Source of the DNA: an uncultured bacterium
GTDB lineage: Bacteria; Spirochaetota; UBA4802; JAGODF01
NCBI GenBank assembly: GCA_937921485.1
Contig: CAKZSV010000006.1
Span: 1 to 64,000 of the forward strand
Direction: 5' to 3'
Length of the DNA: 64,000 nt
Position numbers and translations under genes: made by a program
Shown: in pieces, positions 28,135 to 37,609 of the stretch
How positions within the stretch are numbered: position 1 is the stretch's first letter
How the letters are laid out: each line of letters begins with the position of its first letter
Notes under the pieces: generated by a model
What the model was told of the DNA's origin: nothing
Seen by the model: the letters and a program-made list of their open reading frames with translations, nothing else
Database searches by the model: none

Positions 28135-28323
28135 AAAAAATCCCCCGCTAATGTGACCTTCGTACCAAACCGTCCATTCGGTATGTTTATAATGTAATAT
28201 TATAGCGTATCCAATTCTTATCAAAAACCGATAAATCGAAAAATGAGGTTTTTTTTACAAAAAAAGTGACAAAAAAGAGGAATATATGAACATACATTCA
28301 TAGTAACGTCTATACAATAGCAA

Positions 28324-31300
28324 TCACTCATTTTTCACTTTAGTTTTACGATATTCCTGAGGCGAAATTCCCAATATTTTCACAAAAGCCCGATTGAAGG
28401 TGGAGAGGCTTTCAAACCCAACTGCATACGCGACATCAATTATCTTCGTTTTGCCTTCCGCCAGCCGCTCTGCGGCATCTTCCACGCGCAGCCTGTTAAT
28501 ATAATCGCCAATTTTTTCACCGGTAATCGACTTGAATGCCTTGCCGAGATGATCGGGATTGATATTCAAAGAAGCGGCGAGCTCTTCGCGTGAGACATCG
28601 GAAGTATAATTTTTCTTGATGTACTCAATCGCTTTATACACTTTCTGTTCGGTCGCGATCGAAAAAAGTTCCTTTGGGGATTGTTCCTTCTCAACAGGGT
28701 GAACACTGCCGAGCGCTTTTGCTGCAATTGCAAGGAATGAACCAATAGCACGTATGTCTTTTTTGTCGGCATTATCATCTTCGAAGGTGGTTTCAACCAG
28801 GCACATGCCGAAGGTTTCCCCTTCTCTCGAAAGGGGAAATGCTGTATAATGAGAGAATGGGATTGGATCGGCGCCGTCACGAAGAGCATGTTTTTCAACT
28901 CTCTTAATTTCATGATGCAATTCTCCAATCCGTGCGCTTTCGATTCCTTTCGACGACAGCACATCGAAGCCTTCCTCTCCTTTGCATATCACAAAAATAC
29001 AGCCCGCACGCGCTCCAGCAAAATCCATCACTGCCACAAGCGCGGTTTCAGCAATATCTCTCGCATCTTTCTTTTCAAGAATCTGTCGTCCGATTTGCGC
29101 AAGCAAGGCATACCGCTCCTTGCTGAAATATCGCTCTAAGGGTGTTTTCTCATCCTTAACAGAAATGCCCAGAAGCCGTGATAGCCGGGAAACATATTGT
29201 TCCGCGCCGATTTCTACACTCAATCGATATGCTTCTTCGAATACGGCATGCGCGGTCGCAGCCTCACCATTTTTGAGATGATAGCTACCGATTTCCACCA
29301 TCGTCCGAAGCTGTTCAAACGGCCGGTTGTGTCTGCCCGCGTAATCCTTCGCCTTTTGAAAAAGCTCATACGCCTTGCGATGTTTCCCCGCACGTTCCAT
29401 TGCACACGCATGCACGCGCAGCGCACCCGCACGATACGTCGGCCACGCGCGAGTTTTCACAACTGCAACTTTGCACGCGCGAAGCATTTTTCTTTTAAGA
29501 GTTGTCCTTTCGCGTTTAGAGAGATTTCCTGCCCGGGCATCATACTCATCGATATACGCCTGCCCAAGATTTACATAGATCGGAACAATATACTGCTTCA
29601 AAAACGAGTGTTTTTCATGGAGACTTCTGGCTTCTTCGAGATATTCAATCGCATGTGCATAATTTCCCAATTCGAGTTCATTGCACCCAAGTTCATTGAG
29701 CGCGGAACAGAAATTGAACCAAATTCCCCGGCTCTTGCTCAAATCGCCCGCGCGCTTTGCGAATTCCATTGCCCTGGCCGCGTTTCCCTTCTCCCTGTGA
29801 TATTGCGAATAATAAATGAGTGCCGCACCCTCTGAATATTCATCTCCTATGCGACTTGCGAGCTCATAATACTCATCGTTCGCCTGAATCGCTCGCGCGT
29901 ACTCTCCCCGGTAGTAATAGCAATGTTCAAGGCCATTCAGCGTCATCGCGTATTCTTTGATATCACCAAGCTCGTGAAATATTCTTTTTGCTTCTTCGAA
30001 GTACTCAATCGCTGTTTTGTATTCTGACTTCCATTCGTAATAATATCCCATAAACTCGAGCGACTTAGCAAGACCCCAGCGATCGCCTATGTTCTCGTTC
30101 ATCTGCCGCGCTTTCTGAAGATACTTCAAAGCAAGGTCAAACAGAGGAATGGACATATAGAGCGCACCGACGGCGTAATAGCTCAACGCCAGTTCGGAAG
30201 AAGTTCCGATATGCCGTTCGGAAATATTGAGCGCGTGAATATTCGACCACACGAGCTTTAACGGGTCGTTGAGGGCATAGCTCATTCCAAGCGGCTCATA
30301 AAATTCGATAATCCGGCGATACCGTTTTGCATCACTCCCTTGTTTTTTCCGGATAAAGATAAAAGGAAAAACAAGGTGAAATAGATGCATCGTAATTTCT
30401 TTCATAAGCACAAGAACTGTTCGCTTCACCGTGCGGGGAACAGAATCGCCCAATAGCGCAAGACCTTCCGCCGCGTGCGTTTCGCAGCTTTTCCAGTCGG
30501 CTTTGCGATAGTGAGCCTGACACAATACGAGGTGCGCACGAGCTCGCTGATCAATTTGTTTAAGCGCTGACATGAGGGAATCCAGAATAGCAATTGCTTC
30601 ATCGTATTCGCCTATGACGACATCAACTGCAGCAAGCTCCAGTTTGCATTCGATCGTCTGATCATTATCGTTCTTTCCAAACTTTTCAAGTGCAGCGATC
30701 GTTTTATGAAAATAACGGGCAGCATCGCGGTAGGCATAGCGTTCTTTTGCAAGAACTGCCGCTGGATACAGATAGCGAACCGCATTATCCAGGTCCCCAC
30801 CTTCAGAGTAATGATGCGCCATATCAAATATTACTGTTTCTTTTTCATTTTCCTCTGCCTCGAAGGCACGGGCAATTTTCAGATGAAGCGCATTTTTTTT
30901 CTCGGGATCGATGCGTTCAAGGAATAATTCCATAATGCGATCGTGCGAGAACTGAATCAGGTCGCTTTCGGATACAGGCTCTTTAAAAATGCGCAATTTC
31001 CGTAGCGATTCAATTGCCGGGACAATTACATACTCCGGGATACCGAGCACTCTGGCAATAAACCGATAACCAATTGCTTTTCCGATAACAGCTGCACACG
31101 CTACCACTGCTTCTTCTGTTTCATCGAGCGGCCTGGCGGTACGGGTCAGCAAATCCATAACCGTCTCGGAAATGCTCTGAGCATCTATTGGCTGGCAATA
31201 GCTCCATTCCTTTCCATCGAATACTGCCATGCCGCTTTCGATGATATTTTTTAATACCGTTTTGGCGTACAGCGGGTTTCCCGCACTTTTTTCAAAGACA

Positions 31301-32919
31301 CCATCCGATAGCGCCGCCACTGCATCCTCGTTTTCTTCCATCATTTCAGCGACAAGAGCTCTTATTGCCGATGCATCGAGCGGATTCAGCCTGACGGAAG
31401 TGCTCACCGCATATTGTGTACCTGCCGGCGTAATCTTTGCCGGGTATTCGTCACCCTCGCGCGATGTCAGAAGAACCATCACGCGCGCCCGCTCGATGAT
31501 ATTCATAAGCTCCGCAATCACGCTTGTGCTTGCAGCGTCGATCCACTGCATATCATCGATGAAAATAACAGCCGCCGAACCGAAATTTTCAAATGAGCGC
31601 AAAAAACGCGCCAGAATAATCTCTGCATTACGTGCGTTTTCCTCCATTTCATCATTGTTTAAATCCGGTGTATCTTCAAATAACAGCGCAATCTCGGGAT
31701 GAATTTTCCCGATGATTTTCCGGCAGGATGGCATTTCTTTGGTGAAAAGTTCACGCACTTTTGATTTCGTATGTTCGTCGGATGTCGTGTAAAATGTTAA
31801 TAATGAAGCAAAAAGGGCATACAATGCGTCATAGGGAGTATTTGCTGATTCGCGGTGGCATTTTGCTTCTAAGAACACTCCACCACTTTTTTCAATTTCA
31901 GTTTTAAATTCCTCGATGAGGCGGCTTTTCCCGCACCCCGCACGCCCTTTCACCTCAACCGATATTCCGCTTCCTTGCTGAACATCAGCAAATATTTTGA
32001 CAAGGCGTTCCATTTCCGCTTTCCGCCCCACCAGCGATGCACGATAATTAAGCTGCCGAACGCCGTCTTTCAGCCCAATGACGAAATCTCTCTTTCCCTC
32101 CAGAAACAGATCGAGATCGTACACCAGTGCCTCGGCACGCCCATAGCGCCGTGACGGCTCTTTCTTCAGCAAACGCAGAACAATCGTTTCAAGCACTTCG
32201 GGGATGTCGGGATTTATTTCCCGGGGCGGTATGACTTTTTCTGAAAAGCCCGTTGCGCCGAAATTGTTTTCTGAAAAGGGCAATTTGCCCGTCAGAAGCA
32301 TGTACAAAAGCACTCCCAGGGAATACAAATCGCTTCTCTCATCAACATGCCTCCGGACAAGCCCTCGCTGCTCGGGCGGCAGAAAGGCCAGCAGTTCACG
32401 AAGATGTTCAGCGGCATCATCTTCGGGATAATCCAGGATATGGGCGAAACCAAATCCCGTCAGCATTACTCTCTCGCCATCGATGAGCACAAATTGAGGA
32501 GAAACCGCGCGGTGAATTACCCCTTTGAGGTGAGCATGAACAAGTGCTTCGGCAATACATTTCACGATATATACTTTCTTTTCAAGAGAGATGCTGAAAA
32601 ATCCGTATTCTGTAATATATTCCGCCAGTGATGTTCCCGCAAACGCCTCGGTGATGACATACCCCCGGTCGAAAAACTCCCCTGCTTCGATGATGCGAAT
32701 GGCACAAGGATGGTGAGCTTCTTTCATTTTTGCTACGACGCTTTTAAAGCGAATCACATCGCCGGGGCGGCGCGACATCACCGGTGCAGCTATCACAAAT
32801 GCGTTCACATCACTCCCGGCAAAGGTATCACGCCCCAGGTACCGGGTAAAGATGGGGTTTTCTAACATAATTTCTTTCAGCAGATATTTCCCGTTAATCG
32901 TCTTTCCTGAGAAATCCAT
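28324..32919 (-). CDS. Pseudokinase-AAA ATPase-TPR-GAF-like-AraC multidomain regulator
   Basis: 1531 aa. Residues 1-275 have a Ser/Thr-kinase fold (SDLYSLGVLLYMLLTGKLPF is intact), but HRD reads HRA (136-138) and DFG reads GFG (155-157), with no clear catalytic Lys, so it is probably a pseudokinase. A STAND/AAA-type ATPase follows: Walker A GRAGCGKS (325-332) and Walker B AAVIFIDDMQWID. About 740-1270 is a TPR array (MGYYYEWKSEYKTAIEYFEE is a typical unit). A GAF-like segment (about 1280-1420) precedes a C-terminal AraC/XylS DNA-binding domain (DHLGKAFKSITG...VGFESLSTFNRAF...SPQEYRK). Kinase-ATPase-TPR proteins of this kind occur in spirochaetes and myxobacteria; an AraC output is unusual. 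A cytoplasmic regulator is likely. Confidence 0.85.
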   Translation of the reverse strand: MDFSGKTINGKYLLKEIMLENPIFTRYLGRDTFAGSDVNAFVIAAPVMSRRPGDVIRFKSVVAKMKEAHHPCAIRIIEAGEFFDRGYVITEAFAGTSLAEYITEYGFFSISLEKKVYIVKCIAEALVHAHLKGVIHRAVSPQFVLIDGERVMLTGFGFAHILDYPEDDAAEHLRELLAFLPPEQRGLVRRHVDERSDLYSLGVLLYMLLTGKLPFSENNFGATGFSEKVIPPREINPDIPEVLETIVLRLLKKEPSRRYGRAEALVYDLDLFLEGKRDFVIGLKDGVRQLNYRASLVGRKAEMERLVKIFADVQQGSGISVEVKGRAGCGKSRLIEEFKTEIEKSGGVFLEAKCHRESANTPYDALYALFASLLTFYTTSDEHTKSKVRELFTKEMPSCRKIIGKIHPEIALLFEDTPDLNNDEMEENARNAEIILARFLRSFENFGSAAVIFIDDMQWIDAASTSVIAELMNIIERARVMVLLTSREGDEYPAKITPAGTQYAVSTSVRLNPLDASAIRALVAEMMEENEDAVAALSDGVFEKSAGNPLYAKTVLKNIIESGMAVFDGKEWSYCQPIDAQSISETVMDLLTRTARPLDETEEAVVACAAVIGKAIGYRFIARVLGIPEYVIVPAIESLRKLRIFKEPVSESDLIQFSHDRIMELFLERIDPEKKNALHLKIARAFEAEENEKETVIFDMAHHYSEGGDLDNAVRYLYPAAVLAKERYAYRDAARYFHKTIAALEKFGKNDNDQTIECKLELAAVDVVIGEYDEAIAILDSLMSALKQIDQRARAHLVLCQAHYRKADWKSCETHAAEGLALLGDSVPRTVKRTVLVLMKEITMHLFHLVFPFIFIRKKQGSDAKRYRRIIEFYEPLGMSYALNDPLKLVWSNIHALNISERHIGTSSELALSYYAVGALYMSIPLFDLALKYLQKARQMNENIGDRWGLAKSLEFMGYYYEWKSEYKTAIEYFEEAKRIFHELGDIKEYAMTLNGLEHCYYYRGEYARAIQANDEYYELASRIGDEYSEGAALIYYSQYHREKGNAARAMEFAKRAGDLSKSRGIWFNFCSALNELGCNELELGNYAHAIEYLEEARSLHEKHSFLKQYIVPIYVNLGQAYIDEYDARAGNLSKRERTTLKRKMLRACKVAVVKTRAWPTYRAGALRVHACAMERAGKHRKAYELFQKAKDYAGRHNRPFEQLRTMVEIGSYHLKNGEAATAHAVFEEAYRLSVEIGAEQYVSRLSRLLGISVKDEKTPLERYFSKERYALLAQIGRQILEKKDARDIAETALVAVMDFAGARAGCIFVICKGEEGFDVLSSKGIESARIGELHHEIKRVEKHALRDGADPIPFSHYTAFPLSREGETFGMCLVETTFEDDNADKKDIRAIGSFLAIAAKALGSVHPVEKEQSPKELFSIATEQKVYKAIEYIKKNYTSDVSREELAASLNINPDHLGKAFKSITGEKIGDYINRLRVEDAAERLAEGKTKIIDVAYAVGFESLSTFNRAFVKILGISPQEYRKTKVKNE

Positions 32920-33085
32920 ATCTTCGTCATCACACAGATCTTTATAATATAATCACCGTTTATTGTAGCATATCGTAATTAAAATCACATTTTCACAAAA
33001 ATTCAAGAGATAAAATTATTGTCGGGGCAAAGTTATCCCTTCCAAGGAGGTGATGATTAAAGGGCCGGGGAGATTTTGCGCAGGA

Positions 33086-33571
33086 TTAACGGGCGAATTC
33101 AGCGGCTAATAGCGCCGGGTCGCTTGGTAATCCCCACCAGATGTGAAAAACCGTCGCTTCTTCTATACATTTATCGTAAATTGCACAGCTTTTGTAGGGA
33201 TAAGAATCCACCTCCTCATCGTACGCACCGCTTTCAATGCGCTCCACCAACTCGGGAAGATACGCCAGCACTGCAATCGCAATCACATGCGAAATAGAAC
33301 GCCTGAAAAACCGCCGCATATCATTGAAATAATCATATTCCCTTTGAAGGAATTTTACCTTCACGCGGAATTTTGGTACTGGCATTCCATCGGCGTCGAG
33401 CCGCTTCTGGTATGCAATCCTTCCGTACTCCCTTTCGTACTTTGCGTGATGCCGCATTGCACAGCGCATCACGGCTATAATTAAATCAATCATAGTCCAC
33501 CCGGTGCGCTTCTCGGCCTCTTTGAGGAGCATCAGGACTTCTTTTGTCATCATGTACGTGGTTTTAATCAT
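33086..33571 (-). CDS. Putative tandem ribbon-helix-helix-like protein (DUF1564-like), copy 2
   Basis: 161 aa from MIKTTYMMTK (33571), with GGAGG upstream; an open extension to 33601 is ignored. It differs from copy 1 (7506-7991) at 11 of 161 positions. Identity extends into the leader (operator palindrome, TGGTATTTTA motifs, the SD region) and stops soon after the stop codon, so the copied unit is the gene plus about 90 bp upstream. The orientation is opposite to that of copy 1, 25 kb away. Confidence 0.65.
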   Translation of the reverse strand: MIKTTYMMTKEVLMLLKEAEKRTGWTMIDLIIAVMRCAMRHHAKYEREYGRIAYQKRLDADGMPVPKFRVKVKFLQREYDYFNDMRRFFRRSISHVIAIAVLAYLPELVERIESGAYDEEVDSYPYKSCAIYDKCIEEATVFHIWWGLPSDPALLAAEFAR

Positions 33572-33624
33572 GGTTCGACCTCCATATAAATAAAATACCA
33601 CTATTATACATGCAGTAAAATACC

Positions 33625-33640
33625 ACTACATATGTATAGT
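33625..33640. promoter_or_regulatory. Palindromic operator-like element, copy 2
   Basis: ACTACATATGTATAGT, 54 nt upstream of the start of DUF1564-like copy 2; matches the element before copy 1 at 7440-7455 in its complementary orientation. Confidence 0.5.
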
Positions 33641-33760
33641 ATTTTATCAAGAAAAAATTTCATCCAAACAAAAAAAACATGAAATCTTTATACATTTTTT
33701 TATGCTTGATAATATTTACACCATTGCGATTGGATACTCACACGCACATGAGGTGGGAAA

Positions 33761-33961
33761 ATGAATTCACCCTGGATACCCTATTTCTATCAGTACGGCA
33801 TAAGCGGTATTGTTTTTTTCGCAGGCATTGCAATCGCAATCCGTACTCGGGCTCTCGACATGCGCTACGCTCATGAGCGCTGGACGCTGTTGCAGCTTCT
33901 TGCGGGTTTTGCTGCAATGATGGCTCTGCACGGTGTCATGATTGCGGCTGCAGGTGTATGA
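33761..33961 (+). CDS. Small membrane protein, probable symporter accessory subunit
   Basis: 66 aa, with GAGGTGGG 4-6 nt upstream of the ATG. Two hydrophobic segments (FFAGIAIAI and LLAGFAAMMALHGVMIAAAG) with a basic loop (RTRALDMRYAHERW) between them. It ends 1 nt before the symporter start, so the pair is translationally coupled. Small accessory proteins next to sodium:solute symporters are known; the role here is inferred from position. Confidence 0.65.
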   Translation: MNSPWIPYFYQYGISGIVFFAGIAIAIRTRALDMRYAHERWTLLQLLAGFAAMMALHGVMIAAAGV

Positions 33962-33962
33962 T

Positions 33963-35783
33963 ATGATGCACGGTACAGCATTGGATTTAATCGTCATCGT
34001 CGTGTACTTTAGCGGAATATTAGGCTTCGGCGTCCTTTTCGGCAAGTACGCCCGCACCACGAAAGATTTCTTTTTTGGCGGCCAGCGCTTTAGCTGGTGG
34101 CTCATTGCCACAAGCTGCATCGCCACCACGGTCGGTTCCTACAGCTTCATCAAATATTCCGCAGTGGGCTTCAGCTACGGATTTTCTTCAACCATGGCAT
34201 ACATGAATGACTGGTTTCTTATGCCTCTTTTTGTACTTGGCTGGATGCCCATCATTTATTTCTCCCGTGTTGGTTCAATCCCTGAGTATTTCGAGCGCCG
34301 TTTCGACCGCAAAACTCGAATCGCAGGAACCATTGTGCTTCTCATTTATCTGGTGGGATATATCGGCATCAATCTCTATACCATCGGCGTGGCCTTTCAC
34401 TCCATGCTCGGCTGGAATGTGATGACCACCGCAATAGTCGTTTCAATCATCTGCGCTGTGTATATGCACGCGGGGGGACAGACCTCCGTAATCATGACCG
34501 ACCTTGCCCAAAGCGTTATACTCATAGCCGCGGGGATTCTTGTGTTTGTCCTCGGCCTTTCTGAAATCGGCGGATTTTCACGATTCTGGAATGCGCTCGA
34601 ACCTTCGTTTCGCCTGCCCTTCACGGGCTTGCTTGAACCCGCGCGCTTCAGCACGGCGGGAATTTTCTGGCAGGACGCATTCGGCAGTTCCATAGCGTTT
34701 TATTTCATGAATCAGGGCGTGATTATGCGCTTCATGAGCGTGCGCTCCATGGCCGATGGAAAACGCGCGATTTTCGTTGTAGCCCTTTTCCTCATGCCGC
34801 TTGCGGCCTTCGCCGTGGCAAATGCCGGATGGCTCGGCAGAGCAATGGTAAATCTCGGGATGCTTCCCGCTGAGAGCGACCCCAACCAGATTTTTGTTAT
34901 TGTGGCTTCGCGGCTCGCCGCACCAGGAGTGTTCGGATTCATCATGGCTGCGCTCACCGCCGCACTGATGTCCACAGTTGACACATTAGTCAATGCCGTA
35001 ACCGCCATCAGCGTCAATGACATTGTGAAGCATTTCAAACCCGCGCGAGATGATGAATATTATCTTAAATGGGCGCGGATAATATCCCTTTTCACAGCGT
35101 TTTTCGGCGTCATCCTTGTACCCATCTTCATGCGCTTTCAGTCCATCTACGTGGCGCACGGTGCGTTTACCGCCGCGGTTACCCCTCCGATGATTGTGGC
35201 CATCATCCTTGCGGCATTCTGGAAACGCTACACCTCTGCGGGAGCGTTCTGGACGATTGCAGGCGGCGGAATGTTTGTGGCACTTTCAATCAAGTTTCCC
35301 TGGCTCATCACTCCTTTCGCACACGGCATTGCCCCGGAAGGATACGAGTTTATGCGGGCTTTGTACGGCATTGCAGTATGCACTGCAATCGGCGTAACGG
35401 TGAGTTTTTTCACGAAACCGAAGCAACCTGAAGAACTCATCGGATTAGTCATTCATTCCCTTGATGAAGCCAAGCGCATCTTCAAAGGAGGAAAGGTCGC
35501 GCATGATCATGTGCCGGGGAAACACATCACCGGCAGGCTTCATTTTGCCGATAATGAAGGCATTCGATTGAGCAGTAAAGCAATGGAACGAATGAAAGCC
35601 GAAGAGGGCGATTTGCTCTATGTGGCCGATGCACGCTGGTGGCTGGGCGGGCTTCGCTCGGTACATGTGATTGCAGGTGCGCCGCACGATGGCGACAATA
35701 AAGTGATATTTCTTTCCCAAAAAACCGCGGCTGAAGGAAACCTGCATGCCGACAGGCGCGTAAAAGTGGAGAAAATACTGTAA
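33963..35783 (+). CDS. Sodium:solute symporter (SSS) family protein
   Basis: 606 aa from ATG 33963. Around 13 hydrophobic segments cover most of the protein. The conserved N-terminal region (TKDFFFGGQRFSWWLIATSC) and GSIPEYFERRFDRKTRIAGT are family marks of SSS carriers that couple substrate uptake to Na+. The middle has VDTLVNAVTAISVNDIVKHF, near the family signature. The C-terminal ~120 residues are soluble and may be regulatory. The substrate is unknown. It is preceded by the small membrane protein and followed 40 nt on by an alkaline phosphatase, possibly in one operon. Confidence 0.85.
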   Translation: MMHGTALDLIVIVVYFSGILGFGVLFGKYARTTKDFFFGGQRFSWWLIATSCIATTVGSYSFIKYSAVGFSYGFSSTMAYMNDWFLMPLFVLGWMPIIYFSRVGSIPEYFERRFDRKTRIAGTIVLLIYLVGYIGINLYTIGVAFHSMLGWNVMTTAIVVSIICAVYMHAGGQTSVIMTDLAQSVILIAAGILVFVLGLSEIGGFSRFWNALEPSFRLPFTGLLEPARFSTAGIFWQDAFGSSIAFYFMNQGVIMRFMSVRSMADGKRAIFVVALFLMPLAAFAVANAGWLGRAMVNLGMLPAESDPNQIFVIVASRLAAPGVFGFIMAALTAALMSTVDTLVNAVTAISVNDIVKHFKPARDDEYYLKWARIISLFTAFFGVILVPIFMRFQSIYVAHGAFTAAVTPPMIVAIILAAFWKRYTSAGAFWTIAGGGMFVALSIKFPWLITPFAHGIAPEGYEFMRALYGIAVCTAIGVTVSFFTKPKQPEELIGLVIHSLDEAKRIFKGGKVAHDHVPGKHITGRLHFADNEGIRLSSKAMERMKAEEGDLLYVADARWWLGGLRSVHVIAGAPHDGDNKVIFLSQKTAAEGNLHADRRVKVEKIL

Positions 35784-35823
35784 TCTTCGCATTTCTTTAT
35801 TACCCGGCAGGAGAATGCCTTTT

Positions 35824-37302
35824 ATGAAAGCTCATCGCATATATCGAAAAAACATTCCTCTGATATTCATCTGTGCAGCCATCCTTTTTTCGTGCGCTAA
35901 AAAGTTACCCGGCGCTTACGAAAATCAATCGCTTTTCTGGAAAGAACAGTCGCGAGCGCACAAAATACTCAACGATGCCATCGCACCGAAAACGCATCTC
36001 GTCTGGAGCAGCGGAAATCACCTTTCAAACGCTGTGCCCGTGGGCAGCATTGGGCCTTCTCGATTTACCCGTTCTCTGCAGGGAATAATTAAAAATACTG
36101 ATATCGCGCACATCATCCACCAGGCGGTATCACAGGGGGTGAGCGTCATTCTGGTCATCGGCGATGGCTTCGGCATCTCACACCTTTCCTTGCAAAACCT
36201 TGTTGATAGTGCCTCACAGCGAAACAATAAGAACGCATGTAACCATATTCTCAAACACGGCACGGCGGGATTTTGTCTCACTTATACGCACTCAGAGCTT
36301 GTGACCGATTCGGCTGCTGCATCAACAGCGCTTGCAACCGGAGAAAAAACGGTCTCTGGCAGAATCGGCCTTTCTGCAAACGGCAAAAAGCTGGAAAGCG
36401 CCATGGAAAAAGCACATCGGGCAGGCTTTACAACCGGCATCGTCACCGACACAAGAATCACCGATGCCACACCTGCCGGATTTTATGGACATGTTACAAG
36501 CCGTTCGGAAGAAAGCCTTTTAGCATTACAGCTCACAAAGGCACATATCGACGTCATACTTGGCGGCGGGGCAGCGTATTTCATTCCAAAAGACACGAAC
36601 GCCTCTGCTCACTCGCTTCTGACAACCATCGCGCTCGATGGCAAATCGAAGCGCACGGACGGACTCGATCTGATTGCTTCGATGAATAAAAAAGGATATA
36701 AAATTGTGGCAAATAAAAGCGAGCTTCTGTCGCATTACAAAAAAAGCAATAAGCTTTTGGGCCTTTTCGCCACCGATACCATGAATTCACGCATCGATCG
36801 CGATGATGAAAACACAGGCGAACCCTCACTGCCCGAAATGGCAAAGGCCGCGCTTTTTGTTCTTTCAAAACACCAGAAGGGCTTTTTTCTCATGATTGAG
36901 TGCGGCATGCTGGATTACGATTCCCATGAAAACGATCTCGGTGCCACCATCGCCGCCCTTCGCGAAATGGAAGAAGTGCTGAAGGTGTGCCTGCAGTATT
37001 ATCGCAAAAAACCTGAAAGGACGCTTATAATTTTCACTGGCGACCATGAAACCGGCTCGCCTTCATTCAGCTATTATAAAACCGAAAGCAAATTCATTTT
37101 CGATATCAACAAAAACGCTTCAAACTATTCGTTCCCAACAATCGAATCGATAAAGCCTTTCATGCAGCAGAAACGATCGGTTCGATCGATTTTCTCGGAG
37201 GTAAAATCACCAAAAGAGCTGATGAAAAAAATTGAGGAATCCATTTCAATCAAATTATCATACGATGATGCAGAGAACATTTTTAACGCTATTGAGCGGT
37301 GA
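35824..37302 (+). CDS. Alkaline phosphatase, lipoprotein
   Basis: Hydrolyses phosphate monoesters outside the cytoplasm. ATG 35824 is chosen because AGGAG lies 10 nt away; an earlier ATG at 35815 sits too close to it. The signal peptide ends in lipobox AILFSC. Conserved metal and catalytic motifs: VILVIGDGFGISH, TDSAAASTALATGEKT (nucleophile Ser163), FYGHVTSR, MIECGMLDYDSHENDL and IFTGDHETG. The C-terminal His of the HTG-type motif, a third Zn ligand in E. coli PhoA, has no counterpart: no His follows GDHETG. Function may be altered or metal use may differ. Located 40 nt after the symporter. Confidence 0.83.
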   Translation: MKAHRIYRKNIPLIFICAAILFSCAKKLPGAYENQSLFWKEQSRAHKILNDAIAPKTHLVWSSGNHLSNAVPVGSIGPSRFTRSLQGIIKNTDIAHIIHQAVSQGVSVILVIGDGFGISHLSLQNLVDSASQRNNKNACNHILKHGTAGFCLTYTHSELVTDSAAASTALATGEKTVSGRIGLSANGKKLESAMEKAHRAGFTTGIVTDTRITDATPAGFYGHVTSRSEESLLALQLTKAHIDVILGGGAAYFIPKDTNASAHSLLTTIALDGKSKRTDGLDLIASMNKKGYKIVANKSELLSHYKKSNKLLGLFATDTMNSRIDRDDENTGEPSLPEMAKAALFVLSKHQKGFFLMIECGMLDYDSHENDLGATIAALREMEEVLKVCLQYYRKKPERTLIIFTGDHETGSPSFSYYKTESKFIFDINKNASNYSFPTIESIKPFMQQKRSVRSIFSEVKSPKELMKKIEESISIKLSYDDAENIFNAIER

Positions 37303-37609
37303 TAAGGATCAATGAAATTGTAAATGTCATTATCGATATTTCCTGCTTCTTTGGGTTCAAGAATCGCTGCTTTCTTCCCGGTGAGATATCTTTCGGTAGC
37401 AAATCCAATATTCTTCATAGATACTTCTTTTTGATAATGATAATATAGAATCAGCGTTTTGATTATTATACTCAAAATATTTTTATTATTAAAGAAAAAA
37501 ATTCATTTACAAATGAAATTCATTCCGCAATGATGCGCTCGTTTTACACGACACAATCGTCGGATACATCCGGTGAATTTATTGTAATAATAAAAAGAGA
37601 GGTACCACC
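37303..37609. other. 307-bp intergenic region
   Basis: AT-rich, no repeat or RNA gene seen. The minus-strand frame at 37125-37475 overlaps the phosphatase 3' end and looks like a shadow. Confidence 0.5.

Noticed and set aside
28199..28224. TATAAT and TTGATA upstream of the lipase gene
   Set aside because: The spacing is about 14 bp, too short for a confident sigma-70 promoter.
33044..33054. AAGGAGGTGAT, a perfect Shine-Dalgarno (anti-SD complement) sequence between two genes
   Set aside because: The only ORF it could serve is 18 codons and its ATG is too close to the site. There is no rRNA context, so I regard it as chance or a relic.
37125..37475. 116-aa minus-strand frame over the alkaline phosphatase 3' end
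   Set aside because: It overlaps a clear phosphatase coding end, lacks a family pattern, and is probably a shadow with an AT-rich extension.
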